Shown piece by piece: positions 8,670 to 18,028 of a stretch of 64,000 nucleotides of DNA (its first letter is position 1; the number at the start of each line of letters is the position of its first letter). A program made the translations under genes and the position numbers. The DNA comes from Arthrobacter sp. MA-N2 (GTDB lineage: Bacteria; Actinomycetota; Actinomycetes; Actinomycetales; Micrococcaceae), in NCBI RefSeq assembly GCF_000517125.1, contig NZ_KI912155.1:311707-375706 (forward strand), in the 5' to 3' direction. Under the pieces are notes generated by a model. It was not told the origin of the DNA, searched no databases, and saw nothing but the letters and a program-made list of their open reading frames with translations.

Positions 8670-9908
8670 GTGAGAAGAACACCGTTCGAACTGGCCGCCA
8701 TAGCAACTGCGGCGGTGCCCGGCCTGACGCCGACGGCTGCCGCTTCCGCCCCGGATGATGCTGCCGATTTCGATTCGGCGCTTCTGCTGGACTCGGAAGG
8801 CAAACGTTGGCGCGTTCGTTCACCACGCCATCCGGAAGCCAGCGCCCGGCTGGAGACCGAATTCATGATCCTGCGTGCCTTCGCCCCGGCCATCCGGGCC
8901 GAGCTGCCCTTCCTGATGCCGACTGTGGCCGGGACAGTGCGCCAAGGCGCATTGAGCACCTTTGTTTACGCCCACTTGGGCGGGTCCACCCGCAGCATCG
9001 AAGAGCTGTCCACGTGCAATGACACCTTGGCCAAGGAGATCGCGACCGCACTGGCGGCCATCCATGACCTCCCCCAGTCCATTGTCAACAACGCCGATCT
9101 TCCCAGCTACACGGCGAACGAATTCCGCCAGCGCAAGCTGAACGAGCTGGACCAGGCCGCCACCACGGGCAAGATTCCGCCTGCCCTGCTGCGCCGTTGG
9201 GAGCACGCACTTGAGGACGTGGCGCTGTGGCGCTTCAACCCGTGCGTGGTTCATGGCGATCTCCATGAGGATAATTTGTTGATCGACGGCGACAGTGTCA
9301 CGGCCGTGACGGGATGGACCGAGCTCCGCATCGGCGATCCTGCCGATGACTTCGCCTGGCTCGTGGCCTCGAACGAACAAACATTTGTGGAGTCCGTGCT
9401 GCGGCACTATACGAAAGCCCGGCGGGACACCCCTGATGGTCACCTGTTGCGCCGTTCAGCCCTTCTCGCCGAATTCGCCTTGGCACAGTATCTCGTCAAG
9501 GCCTTGGCGGCAGGCCACAGTGAAATGACGGCCGAGGCTGAGGCCATGCTCACGTCCCTCGCCGACGATATCGAGGAACAGAACGCCTTGGCAGCCGAGG
9601 AAGCCGCGGCTCCAGGCGAGGACCCCGTGAAGCCCGCGGTAAGTGCGGCAGCCATTGCGGAGACCATTCAGCCAGCCGGTCCGACGACGAAAGCCGCAAC
9701 CCCATCGGTTACGGTGGTACCCGTACCGGACATCACTGCACCGGCAGTTACGGTACAACCGTTGCCGGAAGCGGCCCCTGTGCTTCCAGTAGGACCAGTG
9801 AGCGGTGCCGAATCGACGCCGGAGGCGCCATCCGAGACCGAAGACACGTCGACGACGGCCCTCCAGGTAGTGGAACCCGCTCCCCTGCAGGACGCCAAGG
9901 ACGTCTAG
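8670..9908 (+). CDS. Aminoglycoside phosphotransferase-fold (APH-like) protein with degenerate active site
   Basis: This 412-residue protein has the APH/choline-kinase fold. The catalytic loop HGDLHEDN is intact (about residue 194). The following metal-binding motif, usually (I/L)DWxxxxxGDPxxD, reads VTGWTELRIGDPADD, so the first aspartate is lost while GDP..D remains. The last 100 residues are a Pro/Ala/Val/Thr-rich low-complexity tail. A real small-molecule kinase, a weak kinase or a binding protein are all possible; an antibiotic-resistance role is not supported by anything in the context. It is divergent from nudC and convergent with adnB. The start is uncertain among 8562, 8661 and 8670. 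Confidence 0.78.
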   Translation: MRRTPFELAAIATAAVPGLTPTAAASAPDDAADFDSALLLDSEGKRWRVRSPRHPEASARLETEFMILRAFAPAIRAELPFLMPTVAGTVRQGALSTFVYAHLGGSTRSIEELSTCNDTLAKEIATALAAIHDLPQSIVNNADLPSYTANEFRQRKLNELDQAATTGKIPPALLRRWEHALEDVALWRFNPCVVHGDLHEDNLLIDGDSVTAVTGWTELRIGDPADDFAWLVASNEQTFVESVLRHYTKARRDTPDGHLLRRSALLAEFALAQYLVKALAAGHSEMTAEAEAMLTSLADDIEEQNALAAEEAAAPGEDPVKPAVSAAAIAETIQPAGPTTKAATPSVTVVPVPDITAPAVTVQPLPEAAPVLPVGPVSGAESTPEAPSETEDTSTTALQVVEPAPLQDAKDV

Positions 9909-9947
9909 CTACTTTCGGCGCCCCCGGTTTTTTCGGCCCCCCAGGCG

Positions 9948-12900
9948 TTAGCCGCCGCCCAGCGCGGAGGCGATGATGTTCTCCAGTTCTTCGGCCGTGC
10001 CCAGATCGTGGGGCCTCACCACAGCGTCTTCGGCAACGTAGTAGAACGCTGCGCTGACCTTTTCCAAGGGCACTCCCTTGAGGCGCGCCCATGCCAAGCG
10101 GTAGATGGCAAGTTGCACGGCGCGGGTGGCGAGCTGCTTTCCAGCCGGACGGCTACCCGTCTTCCAATCCACCAGTTCCCAGGTGCCGTCAGTGCCGAGG
10201 AAGACGGCATCGATCCTGCCACGCACCACGACGTCCCCGATGCGTGTCTCCACGGGAACTTCAACGAATGCCGGGGCCCGGTGTGCCCATTCCGAGTTGG
10301 TGAACGTCGCCACCATGTCTTCGAGTCCGTAGGCTTCGTCGATGTGGGAATCGGAACCGGGTGCTTCGTCGAGGTCCAGCATGCCGCTGGTTCCGAAGTA
10401 TTCTTCCACCCATGAATGGAAAGCGGTTCCTTTGCGTGCGGAGATGCCGGGTTGCCGCGGCACCGGGCGCCGGAGCTGCGCGAGGACCGCCCCGGGATCA
10501 TCTCCGAGATCGACGAACATGGACGCCGAAATGTGCCCCGGCAAATGGACGTCCTGGACCGGTTTACGTCGCGATTGCCGTTCCAACAACAACTCTGCCT
10601 CGGCAGCCCAGCCGGCTGCCGCGCCACGGAGGGATATTTGCGGGTCATCGGTGACCAGTGGCACATCCTCCCGAAGCGCCTCGATGGCGTCCCTGACCCG
10701 GGTTGCCGCGGCCTCCATAGCGGCCCGGCGCCCCGGTACCAGCCGGAGCCGTTCCCCGGTGCGCGGATCGCTGGGGCCTTCGAGCGGATCATAGGGGAAG
10801 AGCGCCACTTCCGTGCCGACCGTCAAGGGGCTCTCCGTGGGCAGGGCGTCTTCGCTGAGCGACTGGGGGTGAATTGAGGCGATCGACGCTCCACCGGCGT
10901 CGTCAGCTGCTTGATCGGCCAGGCATGCCAGCTCGGCAAGGAACGGCGATGTCTCCGCAATGCCTGCCCGGGAACCGTTCCAGGCGGCACTCGATGCCCA
11001 CAGGACGTACTTCGCACGCGTGTACGCAACATACGCAAGCCTCCGCTCCTCAGCCTCGCCATGATGCTGGACCTCCGATTTGAAGTCCTTCTCAGCGTCC
11101 AGCCAACCTTTCTGGTCTGATTGGTCCAGGTCCCATTGAGGAAGGTCTGCCCGGTCGCCACGGAGGGGCCATGGCAGGGCGGCGGTACCGCTGCTCCATC
11201 GGGAGTCCCGGTTGCTCGGGAAAGCTCCGGCATTGAGCCCGGGCACAAACACAACATCCCATTCCAAGCCCTTGGAAGCGTGGACCGTCAGCAATTGCAC
11301 GGCCTCGTGATTCACCTCTGCGTCTGCCATATCCAGGCCGCCCTCTTCGGCGGCGGCGGCCTCAAGCCACGCAAGGAAAGCCAGGAGGTCCACGCGCTGC
11401 GAGGTTCGTAGGAAGCTCGCAGCGGCGTCGTGGAATGCGTCCAGGTTCCGACGAGCCTGGTGGATGCTCGTGCCTGGTTTCGCTGCGACCTCGATGTCCA
11501 GCAACATGGCCCGTTCCACTTCGCCAAGCAGGGTGGAGAGATCATCTCCCATGAATCCGCGGAGGTTCCGAAGTTCAGCTGACAGCCGGCCGAGACGTTC
11601 CAAAGCCAATGGGCTGAGGGAGCGTCCGTGGCCTGAGGTCCATCCCGGGCGCGGAAGGAAGTCCAATGCCTCCACAAGGCTGGCTGCGTCCGTAATGTCG
11701 CTCTCCATGGCCTTCTCCGCGGGGCTTTCGTCCGCACTTGCCGAAGCGTCTGCCCCTCCGTCTCCCGAGCCGCTTTGCGAGCGCCGTCTGGCCAGGAATT
11801 GGGACCAGTCCCGGAATGCCATGAGATCTGCCGTCCCTATCCTCCACCGGGCTCCTGCCAGAAGACGCATCAATGCGTCGGAGCGGCCCGGATCGGCCAG
11901 GACCCGGAGCGCCGCCACCAGATCCACTATTTCCGGAGTGTCGAGCAGCCCGCCGAGACCCACAATCTCGTACGGGATCCCCTGGACCTCGAATTCACGC
12001 CGCAAGCACTCCATCTGTGCGCGGCGGCGGCAGAGGACGGCCATAGTAGGCGAAACGGGCGCACCATCGGCCTCGCTTTCAAAGACTGTGCGGCGGTAAC
12101 GGCGGACGTCCCGGGCGATCGCTGCCGCCTCGTCTTCGTCCGTGGCAAAGCGTCCGAGAACTACGTTGCCGTTCACAGCTGCTGGGCTCGGCTCGAGAGG
12201 CGGTACTGCCACGGAGCCTTCCAAGGTTCTTGTACCCGGGGCTCCTCCATTCGAAGCCGCTCGCTCAGAGACCGCGCCGTTGAGCGGCGCCGAAATGACG
12301 TTGGCCGCAGCCAGGATGTTGCGTCCGTTCCGCCATGCGGTGGTCAAGTATGAAGTGGGTGCGGTGGCAAGGGCTGCCGTTCCCAAGCTGTCATGTACCC
12401 GGACGGGGAATTCCTGGACGAAATGGAAGAGTTGGCCAGCAGAAGCCCCCCTGAACCCATAGATGGATTGATTGGGGTCCCCCACCGCCGTCACGGCGTG
12501 CCCTCCCCCGAATAGGCGGGAGAAAAGGACCAGTTGGGCGTGCGAGGTGTCCTGGAATTCATCCAGCAACACCACCTTGTAGCGGGCCCGCTCGGTGGAA
12601 GCGGCCAATGGTATGTCCCGGGCAATTTTCGCAGCGAGCGCTACGAGGTCGCCGAAGTCCAGGACCCCGCGGTTCCTCTTGGCCTCTTGGTAACGCCCCA
12701 CCATGTCCGCAACGCTGGCCCGCGTGCGCAACATGGCGTCGAGATCGCGGGCAGCTTGGCTTGGATTCTTTTTGGCGCCGGACACATAGGGCAATTGGGC
12801 GAATTCAGACACCCGGTCCATCAACCAGCGCTGAACTTCGGCCGGCTCTCGCAAATGCTCGGCGCACTCGCCGGCCAACTGCATCACGGCGCTGACCAGC

Positions 12901-13484
12901 GTGGACTTGGCAGCGGTGAAGTGCTCGTAGTCGCCGTCGTAGGCCTCGACTATTTCACTCGCAAGTTGCCAGGCCTGGGCACCACCGAGCAGAACCACAT
13001 CGCGTTCGATCCCCAAACGCAGGCCGTAGTCGGCCACGATCCCGCTGGCATAGGAGTGGTACGTGGACACTTTGGGCTCAAGTTCGTCGGAGCCTGCAAC
13101 TCCCTCGGGGAAACCGTGCTGTCCTTTGTCCTCGGCGGCGATGCGCTGAAGCGTGGCCAATTTGGCGCGGATCCGGCTTGCCAACTCCCCCGCAGCCTTG
13201 CGGGTGAAGGTGACGCCGAGGACTTCTTCGGGGCGCACCCACCCGTTGGCCACAAGCCACACCACGCGGTCCGCCATGGTTGCGGTTTTCCCGGATCCCG
13301 CGCCCGCGATGACCAGCCGCGGGGTCAAAGGCGACGCAATGATGGCGGACTGCTCTTCCGTGGGGCGGTTCCGTTCGCCCAGGACCTCCGCCAATTCGCC
13401 AGGCGAGAACCGAGGTTCAGGCAATACCGCGGCATCCCCGACGGTATCTCCAGTCCCGATTCCGGCGAGTGTTTGGACGGTCAT
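9948..13484 (-). CDS. adnB: AdnB-type helicase-nuclease subunit
   Basis: AdnB is the main motor subunit of the mycobacterial-type AdnAB double-strand-break resection machine. The 1178-residue protein has Walker A GAGSGKT (61-67), Walker B VLLDEFQD (about 305-312), NQSIYGFRGAS, and VQLLTVHASKGLEWDVVF. The C-terminal RecB-family nuclease shows GTAFHSW (His 1023), GRIDAVF (Asp 1092), VDWKTG (Asp 1106, Lys 1108) and AVQLAIYR. The ATG at 13484 overlaps the adnA stop by four bases (ATGA), so the nine upstream codons of the open frame are not used. AdnB is second to adnA in mycobacteria too. Confidence in the family is high; subunit assignment rests on the strong Walker B and gene order. Confidence 0.93.
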   Translation of the reverse strand: MTVQTLAGIGTGDTVGDAAVLPEPRFSPGELAEVLGERNRPTEEQSAIIASPLTPRLVIAGAGSGKTATMADRVVWLVANGWVRPEEVLGVTFTRKAAGELASRIRAKLATLQRIAAEDKGQHGFPEGVAGSDELEPKVSTYHSYASGIVADYGLRLGIERDVVLLGGAQAWQLASEIVEAYDGDYEHFTAAKSTLVSAVMQLAGECAEHLREPAEVQRWLMDRVSEFAQLPYVSGAKKNPSQAARDLDAMLRTRASVADMVGRYQEAKRNRGVLDFGDLVALAAKIARDIPLAASTERARYKVVLLDEFQDTSHAQLVLFSRLFGGGHAVTAVGDPNQSIYGFRGASAGQLFHFVQEFPVRVHDSLGTAALATAPTSYLTTAWRNGRNILAAANVISAPLNGAVSERAASNGGAPGTRTLEGSVAVPPLEPSPAAVNGNVVLGRFATDEDEAAAIARDVRRYRRTVFESEADGAPVSPTMAVLCRRRAQMECLRREFEVQGIPYEIVGLGGLLDTPEIVDLVAALRVLADPGRSDALMRLLAGARWRIGTADLMAFRDWSQFLARRRSQSGSGDGGADASASADESPAEKAMESDITDAASLVEALDFLPRPGWTSGHGRSLSPLALERLGRLSAELRNLRGFMGDDLSTLLGEVERAMLLDIEVAAKPGTSIHQARRNLDAFHDAAASFLRTSQRVDLLAFLAWLEAAAAEEGGLDMADAEVNHEAVQLLTVHASKGLEWDVVFVPGLNAGAFPSNRDSRWSSGTAALPWPLRGDRADLPQWDLDQSDQKGWLDAEKDFKSEVQHHGEAEERRLAYVAYTRAKYVLWASSAAWNGSRAGIAETSPFLAELACLADQAADDAGGASIASIHPQSLSEDALPTESPLTVGTEVALFPYDPLEGPSDPRTGERLRLVPGRRAAMEAAATRVRDAIEALREDVPLVTDDPQISLRGAAAGWAAEAELLLERQSRRKPVQDVHLPGHISASMFVDLGDDPGAVLAQLRRPVPRQPGISARKGTAFHSWVEEYFGTSGMLDLDEAPGSDSHIDEAYGLEDMVATFTNSEWAHRAPAFVEVPVETRIGDVVVRGRIDAVFLGTDGTWELVDWKTGSRPAGKQLATRAVQLAIYRLAWARLKGVPLEKVSAAFYYVAEDAVVRPHDLGTAEELENIIASALGGG

Positions 13485-16400
13485 TCGGTAACCTGCTTTC
13501 CCCGGGCGCACAACGGGCAGATATCGGGTAGACGGCAGCCGTGGCCTCCGTGGCTGCCTTTCGAAGGATCATGGCGCGCCTCGAAGCTGGCTCCGGCCAT
13601 GAGCACGGCGGCCTCGCTGACAAGGTCCTGCGCCCAGTTGTCGCCGGGGTCCAGGGGCTCTTGCGCTTGGACGGCCGGCGTCTTGGTCTTCGTGCCAAGC
13701 TGTGCCAGGACCGCGCCCCCCGGAACCGGCAGGCCCTGGAATGCCCCGTGCAGCACCGCCGCCTGGTACGCACCTAACTGCGGGTGCTTCGCCAATTCAG
13801 CTTTGCTGGGCTGGCGCTTGCCCGTCTTAAGGTCGACAATCACCAGCCGGCCCTCCTGGTCTATTTCCAAGCGGTCCACTTGTCCCCGAAGCACGGCATC
13901 CCGGGTAGCGTCAGGATCGCCAACAACGTCGCCAAGGTGTACCGCGGGAAGGGGGACCTCGAAGTCCTGTTCCACCCCGGTAAGGCTTCGGCCTTCGCTC
14001 CGCATGACAAGTACGTATTGGGCAAGCTTCCGGACCATCTGCTCCGCACGTTGGAAGTCCAGCCTGCCCTCCCAGTTGTCCTTCATGCCAAGAGTCGGCC
14101 AGCGTCGCACGAGCTCGGCGACATACTCGCCACCAGATGCATCCGGCAGCTCCTGGGCAATCGCGTGGACCAAAGTTCCAAGGCTACGGGCAAAGTCGGT
14201 AGCGGCTTCGCCACCCGCCGCCTGGACAAACCAATCCAACGGCGATTTGTGGACGGTCTCAACTTTCGAGGGGGAAACGAACACAGTACCGCCCTTCGGG
14301 ACTACCGGCTCCTCGCTGCTCAGTGGTGCCAATCCCCACCAGGAATCCGGATGTGCTCCCGGTACTGGAGGTTCCGCAGTGGCCAGACGGGCCAGAACCC
14401 GGGCAGCTTCGACCGCCTCTCCTGCAGCGCCTGGCCGGGCCAGTCCCGCGTCGTCGGGCTGGACACGCTGCCTCAGCTCGGCTACCAGGGCCCGCAGGGT
14501 CATGGGCCGGTCTACCGGCGTGAACTCACGACGGTATTGTCCCGGATCGAGGGGCGCGACGTAATCGAGGAAGGCCGATTGCTGCTCATCCTCGGAAGAA
14601 ACTGCCGTGCAGATAAGGACTTCCCGAGCCCGCGAAACGGCTGTGGAGAAGCTGCGCAATTCGTCGTAGCGGATATCCCGCAGCCGGCTGAGGGGTCCCC
14701 GCTGCAAGGCGTATTCAACACCATGCTCCACGGCATCGGCGAACAATGTACTTCCGAGGAGTTCGCCACGGAGCCTCGTGTTGGGCCAGACGCCTTCCTG
14801 CAAGCCCGCGACGATGACGACGGGCCATTCCCGCCCCGCCGCGCTTGCCGGCGTCATCAGCTCGACGGCTTCCTCCACTTGGGCCCTCGCCGCAAGGGTG
14901 TCCATCGGTAGTTCCTGGCTGAGCAAATACTCCAGGAACTGTTCGGGGCCGGAACCCGGAAGTTGGTCCACATAGCGCTCGGCGGTGTGGAACAAAGCCA
15001 TCATGGCGTCAAGGTCGCGATCCGCGCGGGCGCCCGCAGCGCCGCCGTCGAGCGCCATTTCCGTCCACCGCGAGGCGAGCCCGGTGGCCTGCCACAACGC
15101 CCACAACACCGTCTCCGCGTTGGCACCAGGGTCGGTGGCAGCCAGGCGTCCTGCCGCGATCATGCGGGCCAAGCGCCGTGCCGAGCTACCCTCGATACCC
15201 AAAGAACCGAGGGCGCCAGGCTCCAGCAAAGCCTCGACGAGCAACGAATCGCTGGACCGTCCACCGCCGCCCAGTAATTCCTCCCTGCGCAGGGATTGCC
15301 GCAGGCGGCGCAACTCGATGGCGGTAGCTCCCCCAATCCTCGACGTGAGAAGCGAGACCGCGGATTCGGGTGTCAGTTTCGTTGCGTCCAGCACCACGCC
15401 GTACACCTCGAGCAGGGGACGGACTGCCACTTCGTCGCGGACGGCGGAATCCGCAACCGGGACGCGGACGGGAATTCCCTGGCCTCCCAGGTAGCGCTGC
15501 AATTGCGCCAGTTGCCCCCCGTTGCGCACAATCACTGCGATGTCACCGAACTCGTGGTTCTCACGCAGCTGTGCTTCAAGAATGCGCTGTGCCACGTAAC
15601 GCAGTTCGTGCACTGCGGAGGGAAGGACGTGCGCTTCCACCCGGCCAGTAGCCTGCGTACTTCCGGCACGCGCCTCCACCAACGCAGGCAGGGGATCCAG
15701 ACGCCGCGCCAATTGGCCACCCGCCCGTTGCGAAATTCGCGCCGCCAGGCCGGTCCAGGCCCTCGCGAGCTCCGGGAGATGCCGGTGGGTGTGCCAGAGC
15801 GGAAGCTCACGCACACTGTTCTCAAGCCCGCCCAGGAGCCGTGGCAGTTCGGCAACAAGGTCCGGGCGGGCACCGCGGAACCCCTGGACCACGGTGTCCG
15901 GAGAAGACGCCACGAGAACGTCCTTGCCCTCGGCAATGTCCGCGAGAAGTTCAAAAACCGCAGGATTCGCCTCCTGGATGTCATCCACCAGGATCAATTG
16001 CAGCCGCTCGCGCTCCGCCGCCAGGAACCCGGGGGAATCCTGGAAGATCTGGCGCGCCGCCGTGATGATTCCTGCCGGATCGAAAGCTTCCGGCATGCGC
16101 AGATCCAAGACATCGCGGTATTCCGTGTACAGCTCCGCCGCGGCGATCCAGTCCGGTCGGCCGCATTCGTAAGCAAGCGCCGTGAGGTCTTCCGCCGTGC
16201 GGCCGGATTCGATGATGCGGTCAAAGAGCTGCCGGATCTCCTGCCGGAAACCCCGAGTGGGCAACGCCGCCGCCAAGTCCTGGGGCCAAGGAAGCTCAAA
16301 GCCCGGCTTGGCGTGCCCCTCCAGCAGCTCCTTGATGATGAGGTCCTGTTCCGGTCCCGAGAGCAACTTGGGTGGCCGCTGCAGCGGCAGCACTCCCTCG

Positions 16401-16816
16401 GCTTTGGCGCGCCGGATCAGATCGAAGGCGTATGACGCCCAGGTGCGTGCCGGCGTCGTACTCAAGCTGCGGTCCAGCCGCCCCGTAAAAGTGTCCCGTA
16501 ACGCCGACGCCGCATGCCGCCCCGGCGCCAGGATCAGGATCCGTTCCGGATCCACGCCATCGCGCTGAACCCGCTGGACAGCAGTTTCCACCAGCACAGT
16601 CGACTTCCCGGTGCCCGGCGCTCCCGGGACCAATACCGGCCCGGATCCGTGCGGAAGCCCGACGACGGCAGCTTGGTCGGCAGAGAACACGGGAGCTGCA
16701 TAGTGGACCTCACGCGGCGGAAGCAAGCGCAACCTTGCCGGCGTTTGCCGTGTTGGCTTCTGCTGGGTTGGCTTAGGCTGCGGTGTTTTTGATTGCGGTG
16801 CCGGTGTTGGACTCAC
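13481..16816 (-). CDS. adnA: AdnA-type helicase-nuclease subunit
   Basis: This is the partner subunit of AdnAB (1111 residues). After a Gln/Pro/Thr/Lys-rich 30-residue start, Walker A is GAPGTGKST (65-73), but Walker B is VDDIQE (277-282) instead of DExxQD, as expected for the weaker motor subunit. The C-terminal nuclease has GTLVH (His 884), GQVD (Asp 981), VDLKTGK (Asp 995, Lys 997) and Gln 1013. A cysteine trio CRLPDICPLC closes the protein (1094, 1100, 1103). The upstream cysteine that AddB-type iron-sulfur nucleases use appears to be Ser 858 (KSPLDWF). The GTG start overlaps the ATL stop (GTGA), and its stop overlaps adnB. Confidence 0.92.
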   Translation of the reverse strand: MSPTPAPQSKTPQPKPTQQKPTRQTPARLRLLPPREVHYAAPVFSADQAAVVGLPHGSGPVLVPGAPGTGKSTVLVETAVQRVQRDGVDPERILILAPGRHAASALRDTFTGRLDRSLSTTPARTWASYAFDLIRRAKAEGVLPLQRPPKLLSGPEQDLIIKELLEGHAKPGFELPWPQDLAAALPTRGFRQEIRQLFDRIIESGRTAEDLTALAYECGRPDWIAAAELYTEYRDVLDLRMPEAFDPAGIITAARQIFQDSPGFLAAERERLQLILVDDIQEANPAVFELLADIAEGKDVLVASSPDTVVQGFRGARPDLVAELPRLLGGLENSVRELPLWHTHRHLPELARAWTGLAARISQRAGGQLARRLDPLPALVEARAGSTQATGRVEAHVLPSAVHELRYVAQRILEAQLRENHEFGDIAVIVRNGGQLAQLQRYLGGQGIPVRVPVADSAVRDEVAVRPLLEVYGVVLDATKLTPESAVSLLTSRIGGATAIELRRLRQSLRREELLGGGGRSSDSLLVEALLEPGALGSLGIEGSSARRLARMIAAGRLAATDPGANAETVLWALWQATGLASRWTEMALDGGAAGARADRDLDAMMALFHTAERYVDQLPGSGPEQFLEYLLSQELPMDTLAARAQVEEAVELMTPASAAGREWPVVIVAGLQEGVWPNTRLRGELLGSTLFADAVEHGVEYALQRGPLSRLRDIRYDELRSFSTAVSRAREVLICTAVSSEDEQQSAFLDYVAPLDPGQYRREFTPVDRPMTLRALVAELRQRVQPDDAGLARPGAAGEAVEAARVLARLATAEPPVPGAHPDSWWGLAPLSSEEPVVPKGGTVFVSPSKVETVHKSPLDWFVQAAGGEAATDFARSLGTLVHAIAQELPDASGGEYVAELVRRWPTLGMKDNWEGRLDFQRAEQMVRKLAQYVLVMRSEGRSLTGVEQDFEVPLPAVHLGDVVGDPDATRDAVLRGQVDRLEIDQEGRLVIVDLKTGKRQPSKAELAKHPQLGAYQAAVLHGAFQGLPVPGGAVLAQLGTKTKTPAVQAQEPLDPGDNWAQDLVSEAAVLMAGASFEARHDPSKGSHGGHGCRLPDICPLCARGKQVTE

Positions 16817-17229
16817 AGAGTCATCTCATCATCGGGCAGCGACAATTTATGGAGCCGACGCTCGAGTTGGGCAGAGATCACATCGATACTGTCGAAATCG
16901 CGGTCCGTCGGAGCCCACCGGGCCAAGCCCAAATCAACCCGCCAGCGGCCATCGCCGGTCCGCAGATACTCCGCGTAGGCGCCGCGCAGAGGCGTTCCTT
17001 CGTCCACATAGTGGCGCAACGCCTCCACTTCGAGGCCCGGCGGCGCTTCGCCGCTGGCACGCAGCACACGCCACCACGCAACAGCGCTCCCGTGGTGGCT
17101 CATGACGGACCCGATCTGCCGTGGACCACCAGAGCCCAGAAGTTCCGCAACATCGCCGTAGGACACGGCAACCCCGGGCGGCATGAGATCCACGACGGCC
17201 AACACCGCCGTCACAAACTCCATCCGCAT
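16813..17229 (-). CDS. Alkyltransferase-like protein (ATL, MGMT-fold without reactive cysteine)
   Basis: This 138-residue protein has the O6-alkylguanine-DNA alkyltransferase C-terminal DNA-binding fold: VSYGDVAELLGSGGPRQIG, then VAWWRVLRASGEA where true MGMTs have PCHRV. The reactive cysteine is replaced by Trp, which is the ATL signature; ATLs bind O6-alkylguanine and hand the lesion to nucleotide excision repair. The open frame extends to 17619 but is antisense to the exonuclease gene there. TACGCT ends six bases before the ATG at 17229, fixing the start; ATG 17223 is an alternative. The gene's stop overlaps adnA, so it heads a repair operon. Confidence 0.88.
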   Translation of the reverse strand: MRMEFVTAVLAVVDLMPPGVAVSYGDVAELLGSGGPRQIGSVMSHHGSAVAWWRVLRASGEAPPGLEVEALRHYVDEGTPLRGAYAEYLRTGDGRWRVDLGLARWAPTDRDFDSIDVISAQLERRLHKLSLPDDEMTL

Positions 17230-17235
17230 GCTTCC

Positions 17236-17241
17236 AGCGTA
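17236..17241 (-). promoter_or_regulatory. Predicted -10 (TACGCT) of the ATL-adnA-adnB operon
   Basis: TACGCT on the minus strand lies six bases before the ATG at 17229, giving a leaderless-type start for the repair operon. Confidence 0.45.
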
Positions 17242-17305
17242 TAGGCAGAGGTGGCCCGATCGGTGCAGATGGAGTGTCGCTCCGGTTCTTGTCGGAGGGC
17301 GCCGG

Positions 17306-17311
17306 TAGCGT
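17306..17311 (+). promoter_or_regulatory. Predicted -10 (TAGCGT) before the exonuclease gene
   Basis: TAGCGT ends six bases before the ATG at 17318. It lies back to back with the ATL promoter in an 88-base divergent gap. Confidence 0.45.
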
Positions 17312-17317
17312 TGAACT

Positions 17318-18028
17318 ATGAGCTCCTGGAACACCCTCCCCCGCGCCGCGTTCGATCTCGAGACCACGGGGCGGAACTCCCGTTCCGCCAGGATCGTCAC
17401 CGCCTCCGTCACCGTGGTGGAAGACAATGGCGGCGTCGTCAAGGAGCTCGAGTGGTTGGCGGATCCCGGTGTGGAGATCCCCCTGGAAGCCAGTGAGATC
17501 CACGGCATCACCACGGAAAAGGCGAGGGCCGAGGGCCGCCCGGCCGCAGAAGTGACACGCGAAGTTGCGGCCGCGCTACAGGAACTGTTCGACGACGGCG
17601 TGCCGGTCATTGCGTTCAACGCCAGCTATGACTTCACTGTCCTTGCCGCCGAATCCGCCCGCTACGGGGTGCCCCAGCTGACCCGGTTCCCCGTGCTTGA
17701 CCCGTACGTCATGAACAAGCAGGTTGACCGGTACCGCAAGGGCAAGCGGACCCTGACGGCGCTATGCGAGGAATACGGAGTGGACTTGGACAACGCCCAC
17801 ACTTCGGCCGCAGACGCCCTTGCCACCCTGCGGGTCCTCGATGCCATGGCCGGCAAATTCCCGAAACTGCAGATGCCCGCTTCCAAGCTGCACCACCTTC
17901 AGGTCGATTGGGCGGCCGCGCAGGCCGCCGATTTCCAGAGCTACCTGCGCAAGACAAAACCAACAGCCGTCATTGAAGGCAACTGGCCGGTGCTCCCCCC
18001 GGAAGACGCCAGCCGCGGGGACTTCTAG
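17318..18028 (+). CDS. DnaQ-like 3'-5' exonuclease (DEDDh)
   Basis: This 236-residue protein has the DEDDh exonuclease motifs: Exo I FDLETTG (residues 12-18), HGIT, Exo II NASYDFT, and Exo III with H-T-S-A-A-D-A. It resembles the epsilon-like stand-alone exonucleases common in Actinobacteria rather than the full Pol III epsilon subunit; the last 40 residues (after the exonuclease domain) are family-variable. It is divergent from the ATL-adnAB repair operon, so a role in repair or proofreading is likely but inferred. A small inverted repeat (18074-18095) follows the stop. Confidence 0.9.
   Translation: MSSWNTLPRAAFDLETTGRNSRSARIVTASVTVVEDNGGVVKELEWLADPGVEIPLEASEIHGITTEKARAEGRPAAEVTREVAAALQELFDDGVPVIAFNASYDFTVLAAESARYGVPQLTRFPVLDPYVMNKQVDRYRKGKRTLTALCEEYGVDLDNAHTSAADALATLRVLDAMAGKFPKLQMPASKLHHLQVDWAAAQAADFQSYLRKTKPTAVIEGNWPVLPPEDASRGDF

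Noticed and set aside
8670..9908. Antibiotic-resistance phosphotransferase
   Set aside because: The fold is shared by many metabolic kinases, a metal ligand is missing, and the neighbours are housekeeping repair genes.
9900..9947. T-run (CCGGTTTTTTCGG) between the APH-like gene and adnB as terminator
   Set aside because: No stable stem precedes the T-run on either strand.
12534..14564. A 676-codon plus-strand frame across adnB and adnA
   Set aside because: It crosses two well-supported genes on the other strand, has no family motif, and shows codon-shadow composition.
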